A DNA stretch of 64,000 bases from assembly GCF_016464385.1 (NCBI RefSeq), contig NZ_JADMLH010000001.1, positions 393,421-457,420 on the forward strand, read 5' to 3'. Each line of letters starts with the position of its first letter. Position 1 is the stretch's first letter. The translations under genes were made by a program, and so were the position numbers. Of this stretch, positions 37,053 to 45,831 are shown in pieces. Origin of the DNA: Nucisporomicrobium flavum. Its GTDB lineage: Bacteria; Actinomycetota; Actinomycetes; Mycobacteriales; Micromonosporaceae. Under the pieces are notes generated by a model. The model did not search any database, had not been told where the DNA came from, and saw only the letters and a program-made list of their open reading frames with translations.

Positions 37053-37879
37053 CGTTGCCTCCGGTTCCAGCGCAGCACATGGCGCAGCTCGGCCGCCGGC
37101 GCGAGCCGGTCCGCGCCCAGTTCCTCGACGGCGGCCGCGTACGCGACCCCGGTGTCCACCTGCTCGCCGTGCAGCTCGGCCCACTGGCGGCGGATCCGGG
37201 CCTGCCCGCCGTGCCGCGGATCCTCGTTGCTCAGCGTCATCGGGTCGCCGTACACCGCGGGCTCGCAGCCGGCCAGGATGCCGTACCAGACGGCGCTGCT
37301 GAGCCGGTTGGCGGCGACCCTGCGGTGCCGGCGCAGCTCGGTCAGCTGCCGGTCGAGGAACCCGGGATCGCCGGCTCGGAGGGCGTCGCCGCGGTACCCG
37401 TGGCACACCACGCGGAAGCCCGCGCGCTCGTAACGGCGGCGTACGGCGGGCATCCGGAATTCCTGCCAGTAGAGACACACGGTGACCGGGCCGGGCTCGG
37501 TGGCACGGATCCGCGCGATGAGCCGGCCGTGGTCGCCGGTCACGTGCTGGCCCTCCCAGCCGTGGAACGGGTACCAGATCGTGCCCTCGCGCGCCGCGGC
37601 CGCCTCCGGGGGCTCCGGGCGCAGCCGCAGCAGGTACGCCCACGGCGCCCCGACGACGTACGTGCCGCGCCGCCCCAGCGACCAGGCGCGGCGCCGGGTG
37701 CGCTCGGACCAGAGGAACAGCGGCACGCCGGGGACGTACTCATGATCGCCGGCCATCCCGTCGCCGATGTTCCACCCGTGCTGCAGGTAGCCGTACATGC
37801 GCGGGGGCGGATCGCCGTCGACGCCGCAGTAGCGAGCCAGGACGTGGGAGTGGCCGTAGTAGTCGTTGGCCCGGTGCAC
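37049..37879 (-). CDS. Unrecognised protein in polysaccharide cluster
   Basis: About 276 residues. GTG 37879 is chosen because VHRANDYYGHSHVLARYCGVD is where globular sequence begins; residues before it in a longer frame are Arg/Pro-rich. Features: YGYLQHGWNIGDGMAGDHEYVPGVPLFLWSERT, WYPFHGWEGQHVTGDHGRLIARI, CLYWQEF and GYRGDALRAGDPGFLDRQL. The HGW and LYW patterns recall CDP-glycerol or polysaccharide transferases, but I cannot assign it. Coupled to the methyltransferase-like gene. Confidence 0.78.
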   Translation of the reverse strand: MHRANDYYGHSHVLARYCGVDGDPPPRMYGYLQHGWNIGDGMAGDHEYVPGVPLFLWSERTRRRAWSLGRRGTYVVGAPWAYLLRLRPEPPEAAAAREGTIWYPFHGWEGQHVTGDHGRLIARIRATEPGPVTVCLYWQEFRMPAVRRRYERAGFRVVCHGYRGDALRAGDPGFLDRQLTELRRHRRVAANRLSSAVWYGILAGCEPAVYGDPMTLSNEDPRHGGQARIRRQWAELHGEQVDTGVAYAAAVEELGADRLAPAAELRHVLRWNRRQR

Positions 37880-38028
37880 CGGGGGATTCTCACCCGGCCC
37901 CGAACCCGCCCGCCACCGCTGCGCCGACTGTTCCGCGGAGCGTCGCCTCCCCGTTGCCTGACGCCGCAACGCGTGACACGCGCGGGCCCGCGCGGCGCGC
38001 GGCGGGCGGGGATGTGACACTCACCGGG

Positions 38029-39189
38029 ATGCCCGGACACCACACGGCCCTGCCCTGGCGCGAGGCGGTCGCCGTCGCCGCCCGCGCGGCCACACCGCTG
38101 CCCGCCGAGGACGTGCCGCTCGCCGAGGCGCCGGGACGCGTCCTGGCCGTACCGGTCGCGGCCCGCAGCGACCTGCCCGGCACCGACACCGCAGCCATGG
38201 ACGGGTACGCGGTCGCCGGCCCGGGCCCGTGGACGGTGACCGCCCGGGTGCTCGCCGGGGGCGCGCCGTGGCCCGGCCGGCTCGGCCCGGGACAGGCGGT
38301 CGAGATCATGACCGGCGCCCCGGTGCCGGTCGGAGCGGTCGCCGTGGTGCCGTACGAACACACCACCGTCACGCCCGAGGGCGCGGTGTCCGGGCCGATC
38401 GGTCAGCGGGCCCACATCCGCCGCGCCGGGGAGGACGCCCGGGCCGGGGACGAGATGCTGCCCGCCGGCCGCCTGGTGACCGCCGCGGTCGCGGGGCTGC
38501 TCGCCCAGGCCGGCGCCGACGTCGTCCGGGTACGGGCCCGCCCCCGCGTCCGCCTGCTGGTCACCGGCGACGAGGTGATCGCCGCGGGCGTGCCGGCGTC
38601 CGGGCAGGTCCGCGACGTGTTCGGCCCGATGGCGCCCGCCGTGATCACGGCCGCGGGCGGCGTCCTGCACGACCGGCGGCTGCTGCGCGACGACCCGGGG
38701 GCGCTCGCCGACGGCCTGCTGGCACCGGACGCCGAGGTGGTCGCGGTCAGCGGGTCCTCGTCGGCGGGGCGCGCCGACCACCTGCGTACGGTCCTCGACA
38801 AGATCGGCGGGCGGCCGCTCGTGGACCAGGTCGCCTGCCGCCCGGGGCACCCGCAGCTGCTGGCGGCGCTGCCGGGCGGGCGCTGGCTGGTCGGGCTGCC
38901 GGGCAACCCGTTCGCCGGCCTGGTCGCCGGCATGACGCTGCTGCGGCCGCTGCTGCGAGGGCTCACCGGCCTCGCCCCGGCCCGGCCGTGGCGGCTCCCC
39001 GTCCACGGCGAGGTCCGGCCCGCGCCGGGCATCACCCGCCTGGTGCCCGTGACGCTCGACGGCGACCGGGCGGTGGTCGTACCGGGGGCGCGGCCCGCGA
39101 GCCTGTCCGGCGCGGGCCTGGCCGACGCGCTGGCCGTGCTGGAGGAGGACTGGACGCCCGGCGAGCCGGCCGACATCCTCCCCTGGTAG
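38029..39189 (+). CDS. moeA: Molybdopterin molybdotransferase MoeA
   Basis: 386 residues. Inserts molybdate into adenylylated molybdopterin. MoeA signature DLPGTDTAAMDGYAVAG, EIMTGAPVPVGAVAVVPYE, DEVIAAGVPASGQVRDVFGPM, VSGSSSAGRADHL and GLPGNPFAGLVAGM. The usual GGxSxGxxD reads GSSSAGRAD. ATG 38029 is conventional; GTG 38014 with GGGG before it is an alternative. It is 3 kb from a molybdenum hydroxylase that needs the cofactor. Confidence 0.93.
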   Translation: MPGHHTALPWREAVAVAARAATPLPAEDVPLAEAPGRVLAVPVAARSDLPGTDTAAMDGYAVAGPGPWTVTARVLAGGAPWPGRLGPGQAVEIMTGAPVPVGAVAVVPYEHTTVTPEGAVSGPIGQRAHIRRAGEDARAGDEMLPAGRLVTAAVAGLLAQAGADVVRVRARPRVRLLVTGDEVIAAGVPASGQVRDVFGPMAPAVITAAGGVLHDRRLLRDDPGALADGLLAPDAEVVAVSGSSSAGRADHLRTVLDKIGGRPLVDQVACRPGHPQLLAALPGGRWLVGLPGNPFAGLVAGMTLLRPLLRGLTGLAPARPWRLPVHGEVRPAPGITRLVPVTLDGDRAVVVPGARPASLSGAGLADALAVLEEDWTPGEPADILPW

Positions 39190-39195
39190 AGGCCC

Positions 39196-39516
39196 CTAGG
39201 CCGGGACGGCGAGGCGGAAACCCACGCCGCGGCGGTTCTCGATCCACGCCGGGTCGCCCAGCTTGCGGCGCAGGCTCGCCACGTGGAAGTCCAGGGTCTT
39301 GCTCGGCCCCTCGAAGCCCGGGCCCCACACCTCGTCGAGGATGCGGCGCCGGGTCACCACCGCGCCGGGTTGCTCGGCGAGGAGCAGGAGCAGGCCGAGC
39401 TCCTTGGGGCTGAGCGGGACCGGGATGCCGTGCACCCGCACCTGCCGGTCCCGCGGGTCGATCGTCATCGGGCCGTACCCGGGTACCGGACCGCCCGTCA
39501 CCAGCTGCACGCTCAT
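39196..39516 (-). CDS. Stand-alone OmpR-type winged-helix DNA-binding protein
   Basis: 106 residues made almost only of the Trans_reg_C domain: VRVHGIPVPLSPKELGLLLLLAEQPGAVVTRRRILDEVWG, KTLDFHVASLRRKLGDPAWIENRRGVGFRLA. There is no receiver domain, so it is not a classical response regulator. It sits just downstream of the phosphoketolase gene beyond a strong terminator, and its 3' end faces moeA seven bases away. Confidence 0.88.
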   Translation of the reverse strand: MSVQLVTGGPVPGYGPMTIDPRDRQVRVHGIPVPLSPKELGLLLLLAEQPGAVVTRRRILDEVWGPGFEGPSKTLDFHVASLRRKLGDPAWIENRRGVGFRLAVPA

Positions 39517-39533
39517 GGACCTTGGTACGGAAC

Positions 39534-39571
39534 AACGCACCCCGCCGGTTCAGTGCCCGGCGGGGTGCGTT
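39534..39571 (-). terminator. Strong GC hairpin after phosphoketolase gene
   Basis: Fifteen-base perfect arms AACGCACCCCGCCGG (39534-39548) and CCGGCGGGGTGCGTT (39557-39571) with the 8-base loop TTCAGTGC, seven bases beyond the phosphoketolase stop. No U-run follows, as is usual for actinobacterial terminators. It separates the phosphoketolase from the winged-helix gene. Confidence 0.85.
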
Positions 39572-39577
39572 CGCAGA

Positions 39578-41980
39578 TCAGCCGCGCGTGGCCCAGTCGC
39601 CGAGCGACCAGTCACGCACCTCCGGCATGTCCTCGAGGTGCTCCACCACGTACCGGTCGTGGCGCTCCAGCTGGCTCTCGCACCACGCCTTGAGGTCGGA
39701 CGCGCCGCGCGGCAGCCGCTTGGCGTTGTTGATCGCGTCCATGACCAGGTGGTAGCGCGACGCCTTGTTGCGCACCGTCATGTCGAACGGGGTCGTGGTC
39801 GTGCCCTGCTCGATGAAGCCGCGGACCCGGAACCGGTCGGCGTCGGGGCGGCCGTGCACCAGCTGGTGGATGGCGCCCGGGTAGCCGTGGAACGAGAACA
39901 CCACGTCCACCGTGTCGGTGAAGAGCTCGGTGAACATCGTCTCGCTCATGCCGTGCGGGTGGTCCTTGGGCCGGGGCAGCGTCATCAGGTCGACGACGTT
40001 GACCACCCGCACCTTGAACCCGGGCAGCCGCTCCTTGAGGATCTGGGCGGCCGCGACGGTCTCCATGGTGACCACGTCACCGGCGCAGGCCAGCACGATG
40101 TCCGGGTCGCTGCCGCCGTCGTCGGTGCCGGCCCAGTCCCAGATGCCCGCGCCGCGGGCGGCGTGCTCGACGGCCTCGTCCATCGTCAGCCACTGCAGCT
40201 GCGGCTGCTTGTCGATGACGATGAGGTTGACGTACGAGCGGGACCGGAAGCAGTGGTCGGCGACCGAGAGCAGCGTGTTGGCGTCCGGCGGCAGGTAGAT
40301 GCGCGACACGTCGCCACGCTGGGTCAGCACCACCTGGATGAGACCCGGGCCCTGGTGCGAGAAGCCGTTGTGGTCGTTGCGCCACGCGGTGGAGGTGAGC
40401 AGCACGTTGAGGCTGGGCACCTTCGCCCGCCACGGCAGGTGCTTGGCCTCCTGCAGCCACTTGCCGTGCTGCACGGTCTGCGAGGCGCTGACCATGGCGA
40501 ACGCCTCGTACGTGGCGAACATGCCGTGCCGGCCGGTCAGGTTGTAGCCCTCGAGCCAGCCGTGGCAGTTGTGCTCGGAGAGCACCTCCATGACCCGGCC
40601 GTCGCGCGAGATCTTGACGTCGTCGGCGGTGACGCTCTCCATGAACCCGCGGTCGGAGACCTCGAACACGGCGCCGAGCCGGTTGCTGTTGGTCTCGTCC
40701 GGGCAGAACAGCCGGAAGCGGTCGGGGTTGCGCGAGTAGATGTCGCGCATGAACTCGCCGAGCTTGCGGGTCGACTCGGCGCGCTCGGCGGCCGGCTCGG
40801 GCACGTCGACCGCGTAGTCGCGGAAGTCCGGCAGGTCCAGGTCGCGGCAGATCACGCCGCCGTTGGCGTGCGGGCTCGCGCTCATCCGCAGCGCCCCTTC
40901 GGGCGCCAGCTCCCGCACGATCGCGGTCGGCGCGCCCTGCGCGTCGAAAAGCTCCTCCGGACGGTACGACCGCAGCCAGGTCTCCAGGATCGCCAGGTGC
41001 TCCGGGTTGTCCTTGACGCCCGACAGCGGCACCTGGTGCGAGCGCCACGTGCCGGTCACCGTGACACCGTCCACCGCGTCCGGACCGGTCCAGCCCTTGG
41101 GCGAGCGGAGGATGATCAGCGGCCAGCGCGGGCGGGTGCCGTCCCAGTCGCCGTCGCGGGCGGACTGCTGGATCCCGCGGATCTTGGCGTACGAGTCGGC
41201 GAGCGCCGCGGCGAACCGGTGGTGCATGCCGGGCAGGTCGTCGCCCTCGACCTCGATGACCTCGTACCCGTGGCCCTCCAGCAGCGAGCGCACCTCGCCG
41301 CGGTCCTTGCGGGCCAGCACGGTCGGCCCGGCGATCTTGGCACCGTTGAGGTGCAGGATCGGCAGCACGGCGCCGTCACGGGCCGGGTTGATGAACGAGA
41401 CGCCCTTCCAGGAGCCCTCGAGCGGGCCGGTCTCGGCCTCGCCGTCGCCGACCACGGCGATCGTCAGCAGGTCCGGGTTGTCCATCACGGACCCGAACGC
41501 GTGCACGAGCACGTACCCCAGCTCGCCACCCTCGTGGATGGAGCCGGGCGTCGTCACCGACACGTGGCTGGGGATGCCGCCGGGCGCGGAGAACTGGCGG
41601 AACAGGCGGAGCATGCCGTTCTCGTCCTGCGTCACGGTGGGGTACACCTCGGTGTAGGTGCCCTCGAGGTAGCCGGCGGCGACGAGCGCCGGGCCGCCGT
41701 GGCCGGGGCCGGCGAGGTAGATCGCCTGCTGTCCGGTGTGCTTGATGAGCCGCGAGACGTGCGCGTAGATCAGCGAGAGGCCGGGGCTCGTACCCCAGTG
41801 GCCCAGCAGCCGCGGCTTGATGTCCTCGGGCGAGAGCGGGCGCCGCAGCAGCGGGTTCGCCTGCAGGTAGATCTGCCCGATGGTCAGATAGTTGTTGGCG
41901 CGCCACCACGCGTCGAGACTTGCCACCTCCGTGTCGTCCAGTCGGCCGAGGCTGGTCAGGTCCTGCGAAACCGTCGTCAT
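39578..41980 (-). CDS. xfp: Xylulose-5-phosphate/fructose-6-phosphate phosphoketolase
   Basis: 800 residues, ThDP enzyme cleaving xylulose 5-phosphate (or fructose 6-phosphate) with phosphate to acetyl phosphate and a C3 (or C4) sugar phosphate. Signatures: NYLTIGQIYLQANPLL, LGHWGTSPGLSLIYAHV, HEGGELGYVLVHAFGS, ThDP motif VVGDGEAETGPLEGS, and EGYNLTGRHGMFATYEAF. In actinobacteria it is commonly part of hypoxia or carbon-overflow responses. The promoter here carries a DevR-like box, and the transcript looks leaderless. Confidence 0.96.
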   Translation of the reverse strand: MTTVSQDLTSLGRLDDTEVASLDAWWRANNYLTIGQIYLQANPLLRRPLSPEDIKPRLLGHWGTSPGLSLIYAHVSRLIKHTGQQAIYLAGPGHGGPALVAAGYLEGTYTEVYPTVTQDENGMLRLFRQFSAPGGIPSHVSVTTPGSIHEGGELGYVLVHAFGSVMDNPDLLTIAVVGDGEAETGPLEGSWKGVSFINPARDGAVLPILHLNGAKIAGPTVLARKDRGEVRSLLEGHGYEVIEVEGDDLPGMHHRFAAALADSYAKIRGIQQSARDGDWDGTRPRWPLIILRSPKGWTGPDAVDGVTVTGTWRSHQVPLSGVKDNPEHLAILETWLRSYRPEELFDAQGAPTAIVRELAPEGALRMSASPHANGGVICRDLDLPDFRDYAVDVPEPAAERAESTRKLGEFMRDIYSRNPDRFRLFCPDETNSNRLGAVFEVSDRGFMESVTADDVKISRDGRVMEVLSEHNCHGWLEGYNLTGRHGMFATYEAFAMVSASQTVQHGKWLQEAKHLPWRAKVPSLNVLLTSTAWRNDHNGFSHQGPGLIQVVLTQRGDVSRIYLPPDANTLLSVADHCFRSRSYVNLIVIDKQPQLQWLTMDEAVEHAARGAGIWDWAGTDDGGSDPDIVLACAGDVVTMETVAAAQILKERLPGFKVRVVNVVDLMTLPRPKDHPHGMSETMFTELFTDTVDVVFSFHGYPGAIHQLVHGRPDADRFRVRGFIEQGTTTTPFDMTVRNKASRYHLVMDAINNAKRLPRGASDLKAWCESQLERHDRYVVEHLEDMPEVRDWSLGDWATRG

Positions 41981-41987
41981 GATCCAG

Positions 41988-42016
41988 ATCCTATGGTCGC
42001 TCGTGAACGCTGGTCA
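41988..42016 (-). promoter_or_regulatory. Candidate promoter of phosphoketolase gene
   Basis: On the minus strand TGACCA (42011-42016) and TAGGAT (41988-41993) are spaced by 17 bases and end seven bases before the ATG at 41980. Transcription would therefore begin at or very near the start codon, giving a leaderless mRNA, which is common in actinobacteria. Confidence 0.55.
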
Positions 42017-42030
42017 GGGACTTAGGTCCC
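42017..42030. promoter_or_regulatory. DevR/DosR-like box
   Basis: GGGACTTAGGTCCC matches the core of the DevR/DosR consensus (GGGACTWWAGTCCC) at 13 of 14 positions and directly abuts the proposed -35 of the phosphoketolase promoter, as for DosR-activated promoters. It also lies about 150 bases upstream of the oppositely oriented molybdenum hydroxylase genes. Confidence 0.6.
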
Positions 42031-42174
42031 CTACCCGGGGGGCGCTTCGGCAAGCATCCACCGGTCACTCCACCCTAGGTGCTCGCGCGTGCCGTGTTCG
42101 TCCCGCGCCGGAAACACATCCCGCGTACCGTACCGTTGGTCCTGGTCAGAGGTTCGTCGTGCGAGGGGGCCGGC

Positions 42175-42978
42175 GTGGATCTGCACACGGTCGCCGAGGT
42201 CGTCAGCCCGGCCGGCGCGGGCCAGTGGCGGCCCGGGGACGCCTGGCTCGCCGGCGGCACCGCGCTCTTCGCCGAGCCGCGCCCGGGGGTGACCCGGCTG
42301 CTGGACCTGGCCGCCGCCGGCTGGACGCCGATCACTGTCCGTGACGACGGGCTGGAGATCGCGGCCACGTGCACGGTCGCGGAGCTCGCCGCGTACGCCC
42401 GCGCGCCGCACCTGACCGCGTTCCACGGGCTCGCCACCGCTTGCTGCCACGCGTTCCTGGCCTCCTTCAAGATCTGGAACGTGGCCACCGTCGGCGGCAA
42501 CCTCTGCGCCGCGCTCCCGGCCGGCCCGATGATCGCGCTGACCGCGGCGCTGGGCGGGGAATGCCTGATCCTCGGCCCCGGCGGGGAGCGGCGGGTGCCG
42601 GTGACACGCTTCGTGACCGGCGACGGCACGACCGCGCTGAGCCCCGGCGAGCTGCTGCGCTCGGTCACCCTGCCCACGGCCGCGGCGACCGGGCGTACGG
42701 CGTACCGCCGCGGCTCGCTGTTCACCCACGGCCGTTCGGCCGTGCTGCTGGCCGGACGGCTCGCGCCCGGCGGCCTCGTCCTGACCGTGACCGCCGCGAC
42801 CGTCCGCCCCTACCAGCTGACCTTCGACGGGGTGCCGGGCGCCGCCGCGCTCCAGGCGGCGCTGGCGGACGCCGTGCCGGACGACGCGTGGGCGGACGAC
42901 GTGCACGGCTCCCCCGCGTGGCGGCGGCACCTCACCTTCCGCTACGCCGAGGAGATCCGCCGGGAGCTCACGGCATGA
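42175..42978 (+). CDS. Molybdenum hydroxylase FAD-binding subunit
   Basis: 267 residues, the FAD-binding middle subunit of a xanthine dehydrogenase-family enzyme. DAWLAGGTALFAEPRPGVTRLLDLAAAGW, the TVGGNLCAALPAGPMIALTAAL FAD loop (TxGGN), and LSPGELLRSVTLP. It passes electrons from 2Fe-2S clusters to NAD or another acceptor. GTG 42175 has GAGGGGG before it; an ATG at 42079 is in frame but has a basic, unlikely N-terminus. ATGA overlap with the large subunit. Confidence 0.92.
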   Translation: MDLHTVAEVVSPAGAGQWRPGDAWLAGGTALFAEPRPGVTRLLDLAAAGWTPITVRDDGLEIAATCTVAELAAYARAPHLTAFHGLATACCHAFLASFKIWNVATVGGNLCAALPAGPMIALTAALGGECLILGPGGERRVPVTRFVTGDGTTALSPGELLRSVTLPTAAATGRTAYRRGSLFTHGRSAVLLAGRLAPGGLVLTVTAATVRPYQLTFDGVPGAAALQAALADAVPDDAWADDVHGSPAWRRHLTFRYAEEIRRELTA

Positions 42979-43058
42979 GCGACTGCACCGAGCCACGCCC
43001 GCCGGCACCCGGCAACGGCCCCGACGGCGAGGGCCAGGAGGGCATGCCCCGGAGACAC
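42975..43058 (+). repeat. Shared 84-base/28-residue N-terminal element, copy 1
   Basis: First 28 codons of the molybdenum hydroxylase. Aligned without gaps to the first 28 codons of cydC (55563-55646, minus) it is identical at 66 of 84 bases and 19 of 28 residues: M-[ST]-DCTEP, then EGQEGMP, then RH. Exact runs are 15 and 23 bases. Both copies start at an ATGA overlapping the previous gene's stop and are followed by an alternative Met where the normal protein would begin. Confidence 0.85.
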
Positions 43059-45743
43059 AGCCCCATGACTGTATCCATCAACGGCGCGGACCACGACCGG
43101 CCGCCGCGGCCCGGGCAGTGCCTGCGCACCTACCTGCGGGAGGAGGGCTGCACCGGGGTCAAGAAGGGCTGCGACACCGGCGACTGCGGTGCGTGCACCG
43201 TCCACGTCGACGGCGTGCCCGTGCACAGCTGCGTCTACCCGGCGTTCCGGGCGCGGGGCCGGCGGGTCACGACGATCGAGGGGCTCGCGCCGCCGGACGG
43301 GCTGCATCCGGTGCAGCAGCGGTTCCTGGACGCGCAGGGCTTCCAGTGTGGCTTCTGCACCGCTGGCCTGATCATGACCACGGCCGCGCTCGACGAGGCG
43401 CGGCTGGCCGACCTGCCGCGGGCGTTGAAGGGAAACCTGTGCCGGTGCACCGGATACCGCGCGATCGGTGACGCGATCCGCGGCGTGCGTACCGTGGACG
43501 ATGCGGACGGCGGACCCGCGGTGGGCGCGAGCGTCGGCGCCCCGGCGGGAGCTCAGGTCGTCACGGGAGCGGCTCAGTACACGTTCGATGTGGACGTTCC
43601 CGGGCTGCTGCACCTCAAGGTGCTCCGCTCGCCGTACGCGCACGCCCGCATCGCCGGCATCGACACCGCCCCGGCGCTGGCCGTGCCGGGGGTCCGGGCG
43701 GTGCTGACCCACGAGGACGCCCCCGGCCGCCACTTCTCCACGGCCCGGCACGAGCATCCCACCGAGGACCCGGCCGACACCCGCGTCCTCGACGACGTGG
43801 TCCGCTTCGCCGGCCAGCGCGTCGCCGCCGTGGTCGCCGACACCGAGGCCGCCGCCGAGGAGGGGTGCCGGCGGCTGCGCGTCGCGTACGAGGTCCTGCC
43901 CCCGGTCCTCGGCCCGGAGGCGGCGATGCGCCCGGGCGCGCCGCTCGTGCACGGCGACAAGGACCCGGTCGCGAACCGCATCGCCCGGCCGGACCGCAAC
44001 CTCGCCGGCGAGCTGCACGCCGAGCTCGGCTCGGTCGCTGACGGATTCGCCGAGGCCGACGTCGTGTACGAGGAGACGTTCCGCACCCCGCGCGTGCAGC
44101 ACGCCAGCCTCGAGACCCACGGCGCGATCGGCTGGCTGGACAATGAGGGCCGGCTGACGCTGCGTTCCAGCACCCAGACGCCGTTCCTCACCCGGCTGGC
44201 CCTCGCCGACCTGTACGACCTGCCGCCCGAGCGGGTGCGCGTGCTCACCGGCCGGGTCGGCGGCGGCTTCGGCGGCAAGCAGGAGATGCTCACCGAGGAC
44301 CTCGTCGCGCTCGCCGTCCGCACGACGGGACGGCCCGTCAAGCACGAATACACCCGCGCCGAGCAGTTCACCTCGGCCACGACCCGGCACGCTTTCACCG
44401 TACGGATGAAAGCCGGCGCCCGCCGCGACGGCTCCCTGACCGCGCTGCAGCTGCACGTCGTCACCGACACCGGCGCGTACGGCAACCACGGCCCCGCGGT
44501 CATGTACCACGGCTGCCACGAGTCGATCGCGGTCTACCGCTGCCCGAACAAGAAGGTCGACGCGTACGCGGTCTACACGACCACCGTCCCGGCAGGAGCG
44601 TTCCGCGGCTACGGCCTGGGCCAGGTGTCGTTCGCGGTGGAGTCGGTCCTGGACGAGCTGGCCCGGCGCCTCGGCATGGACCCGGTGCTGTTCCGGGAAC
44701 GCAACGTGGTCCGGCCCGGCGAGCCGCTGACCGCGCCGGGCGAGCACGCCGACGATTTGCTGATCGGCAGCTACGGCCTGGACCAGTGCCTGGCCGCGAT
44801 CCGCTCGGCCGCCGCGTCCACCGGTACGCAGGCGCCGCCGGGCTGGCTGGTCGGCGACGGCATGGCGATGGCGATGATCGCCGCCGGACCGCCGGGCGGC
44901 CACGTCGCCGACGCCGCGGTCACCCTGCTGCCGGATGGCCGCTACGAGCTCGCCGTCGGCACCGCGGAGTTCGGCAACGGCAGCACCACGGTCCACGCCC
45001 AGATCGTCGCCGACACCCTGGGAACCACGCCGGACCGGATCGTCATCCGGCAGTCCGACACCGACCTGGTGGGGCACGACACCGGCGCGTTCGGCTCCAC
45101 GGGCGTCGTGGTCGCCGGCCACGCGGTGCTGCTGGCCGCCCGCGCGCTGCGGACGCGGATCCTGGAGTCGGCCGGCGGGTCCACCCTGTCCGCCGGGGCC
45201 GTCCACCTGCCGGACGGCACCTCGCTGCCCCTCACCCGGGTGGGCCCGGTGCAGGCCGAGGGCCGCTGGGCGGGCACGCCCCGCTCGGTCGCCTTCAACG
45301 CCCACTGGTTCCGCATCGCGGTCGACCCGGACACCGGCGAGCTCCGCATCCTGCGCAGCGTGCACAGCGCCGACGCGGGCCGGGTGATGAACCCGCTGCA
45401 GTGCCGGGGCCAGATCGAGGGCGGCGTGGCGCAGGCGCTGGGCTCGGCGCTCACGGAACGCATGGTCGTCGACGAGGCCGGGCGGGTCACCACCACCGGC
45501 TTCCGGCAGTACCACCTGCCGGCGTACGCGGACGTGCCGGAGACGGAGATCGTCCTCGCCGACACGGAGGACTCGATCGGCCCGCTGGGCGCGAAGTCCA
45601 TGAGCGAGAGCCCGTACAACCCGGTGGCGCCCGCCCTGGCGAACGCGCTGCGCGACGCGACGGGCGTACGGTTCACCGAGCTCCCCTTCACCCGCGACCG
45701 CGTCTGGGCCCGGCTGCAGGACCGGGCCGGCCCCTCGGCCTGA
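42975..45743 (+). CDS. Molybdenum hydroxylase with fused 2Fe-2S and molybdopterin domains
   Basis: 922 residues. Residues 1-30 are an unusual leader (see the repeat entry). 2Fe-2S ferredoxin domain: GCTGVKKGCDTGDCGACTVHVDG, cluster II FQCGFCTAGLIM and KGNLCRCTGYRAIGDAI. From about 185 the molybdopterin domain: GGGFGGKQEM, AFRGYGLGQ and the active-site glutamate in GAKSMSES (usually GAKGVGE). Family members hydroxylate purines, aldehydes or heterocycles; the substrate is not evident. Fusion of the small and large subunits with a separate FAD subunit is less common than three genes. Confidence 0.93.
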   Translation: MSDCTEPRPPAPGNGPDGEGQEGMPRRHSPMTVSINGADHDRPPRPGQCLRTYLREEGCTGVKKGCDTGDCGACTVHVDGVPVHSCVYPAFRARGRRVTTIEGLAPPDGLHPVQQRFLDAQGFQCGFCTAGLIMTTAALDEARLADLPRALKGNLCRCTGYRAIGDAIRGVRTVDDADGGPAVGASVGAPAGAQVVTGAAQYTFDVDVPGLLHLKVLRSPYAHARIAGIDTAPALAVPGVRAVLTHEDAPGRHFSTARHEHPTEDPADTRVLDDVVRFAGQRVAAVVADTEAAAEEGCRRLRVAYEVLPPVLGPEAAMRPGAPLVHGDKDPVANRIARPDRNLAGELHAELGSVADGFAEADVVYEETFRTPRVQHASLETHGAIGWLDNEGRLTLRSSTQTPFLTRLALADLYDLPPERVRVLTGRVGGGFGGKQEMLTEDLVALAVRTTGRPVKHEYTRAEQFTSATTRHAFTVRMKAGARRDGSLTALQLHVVTDTGAYGNHGPAVMYHGCHESIAVYRCPNKKVDAYAVYTTTVPAGAFRGYGLGQVSFAVESVLDELARRLGMDPVLFRERNVVRPGEPLTAPGEHADDLLIGSYGLDQCLAAIRSAAASTGTQAPPGWLVGDGMAMAMIAAGPPGGHVADAAVTLLPDGRYELAVGTAEFGNGSTTVHAQIVADTLGTTPDRIVIRQSDTDLVGHDTGAFGSTGVVVAGHAVLLAARALRTRILESAGGSTLSAGAVHLPDGTSLPLTRVGPVQAEGRWAGTPRSVAFNAHWFRIAVDPDTGELRILRSVHSADAGRVMNPLQCRGQIEGGVAQALGSALTERMVVDEAGRVTTTGFRQYHLPAYADVPETEIVLADTEDSIGPLGAKSMSESPYNPVAPALANALRDATGVRFTELPFTRDRVWARLQDRAGPSA

Positions 45744-45831
45744 CGGTCGGTCAGCCGACAGTGCGCCGGCCGCTCCCGGTGGGAAGCTGCGAGGTGACCC
45801 ATGGCGACCGCGGACTGCGAAGGACCCGGCC

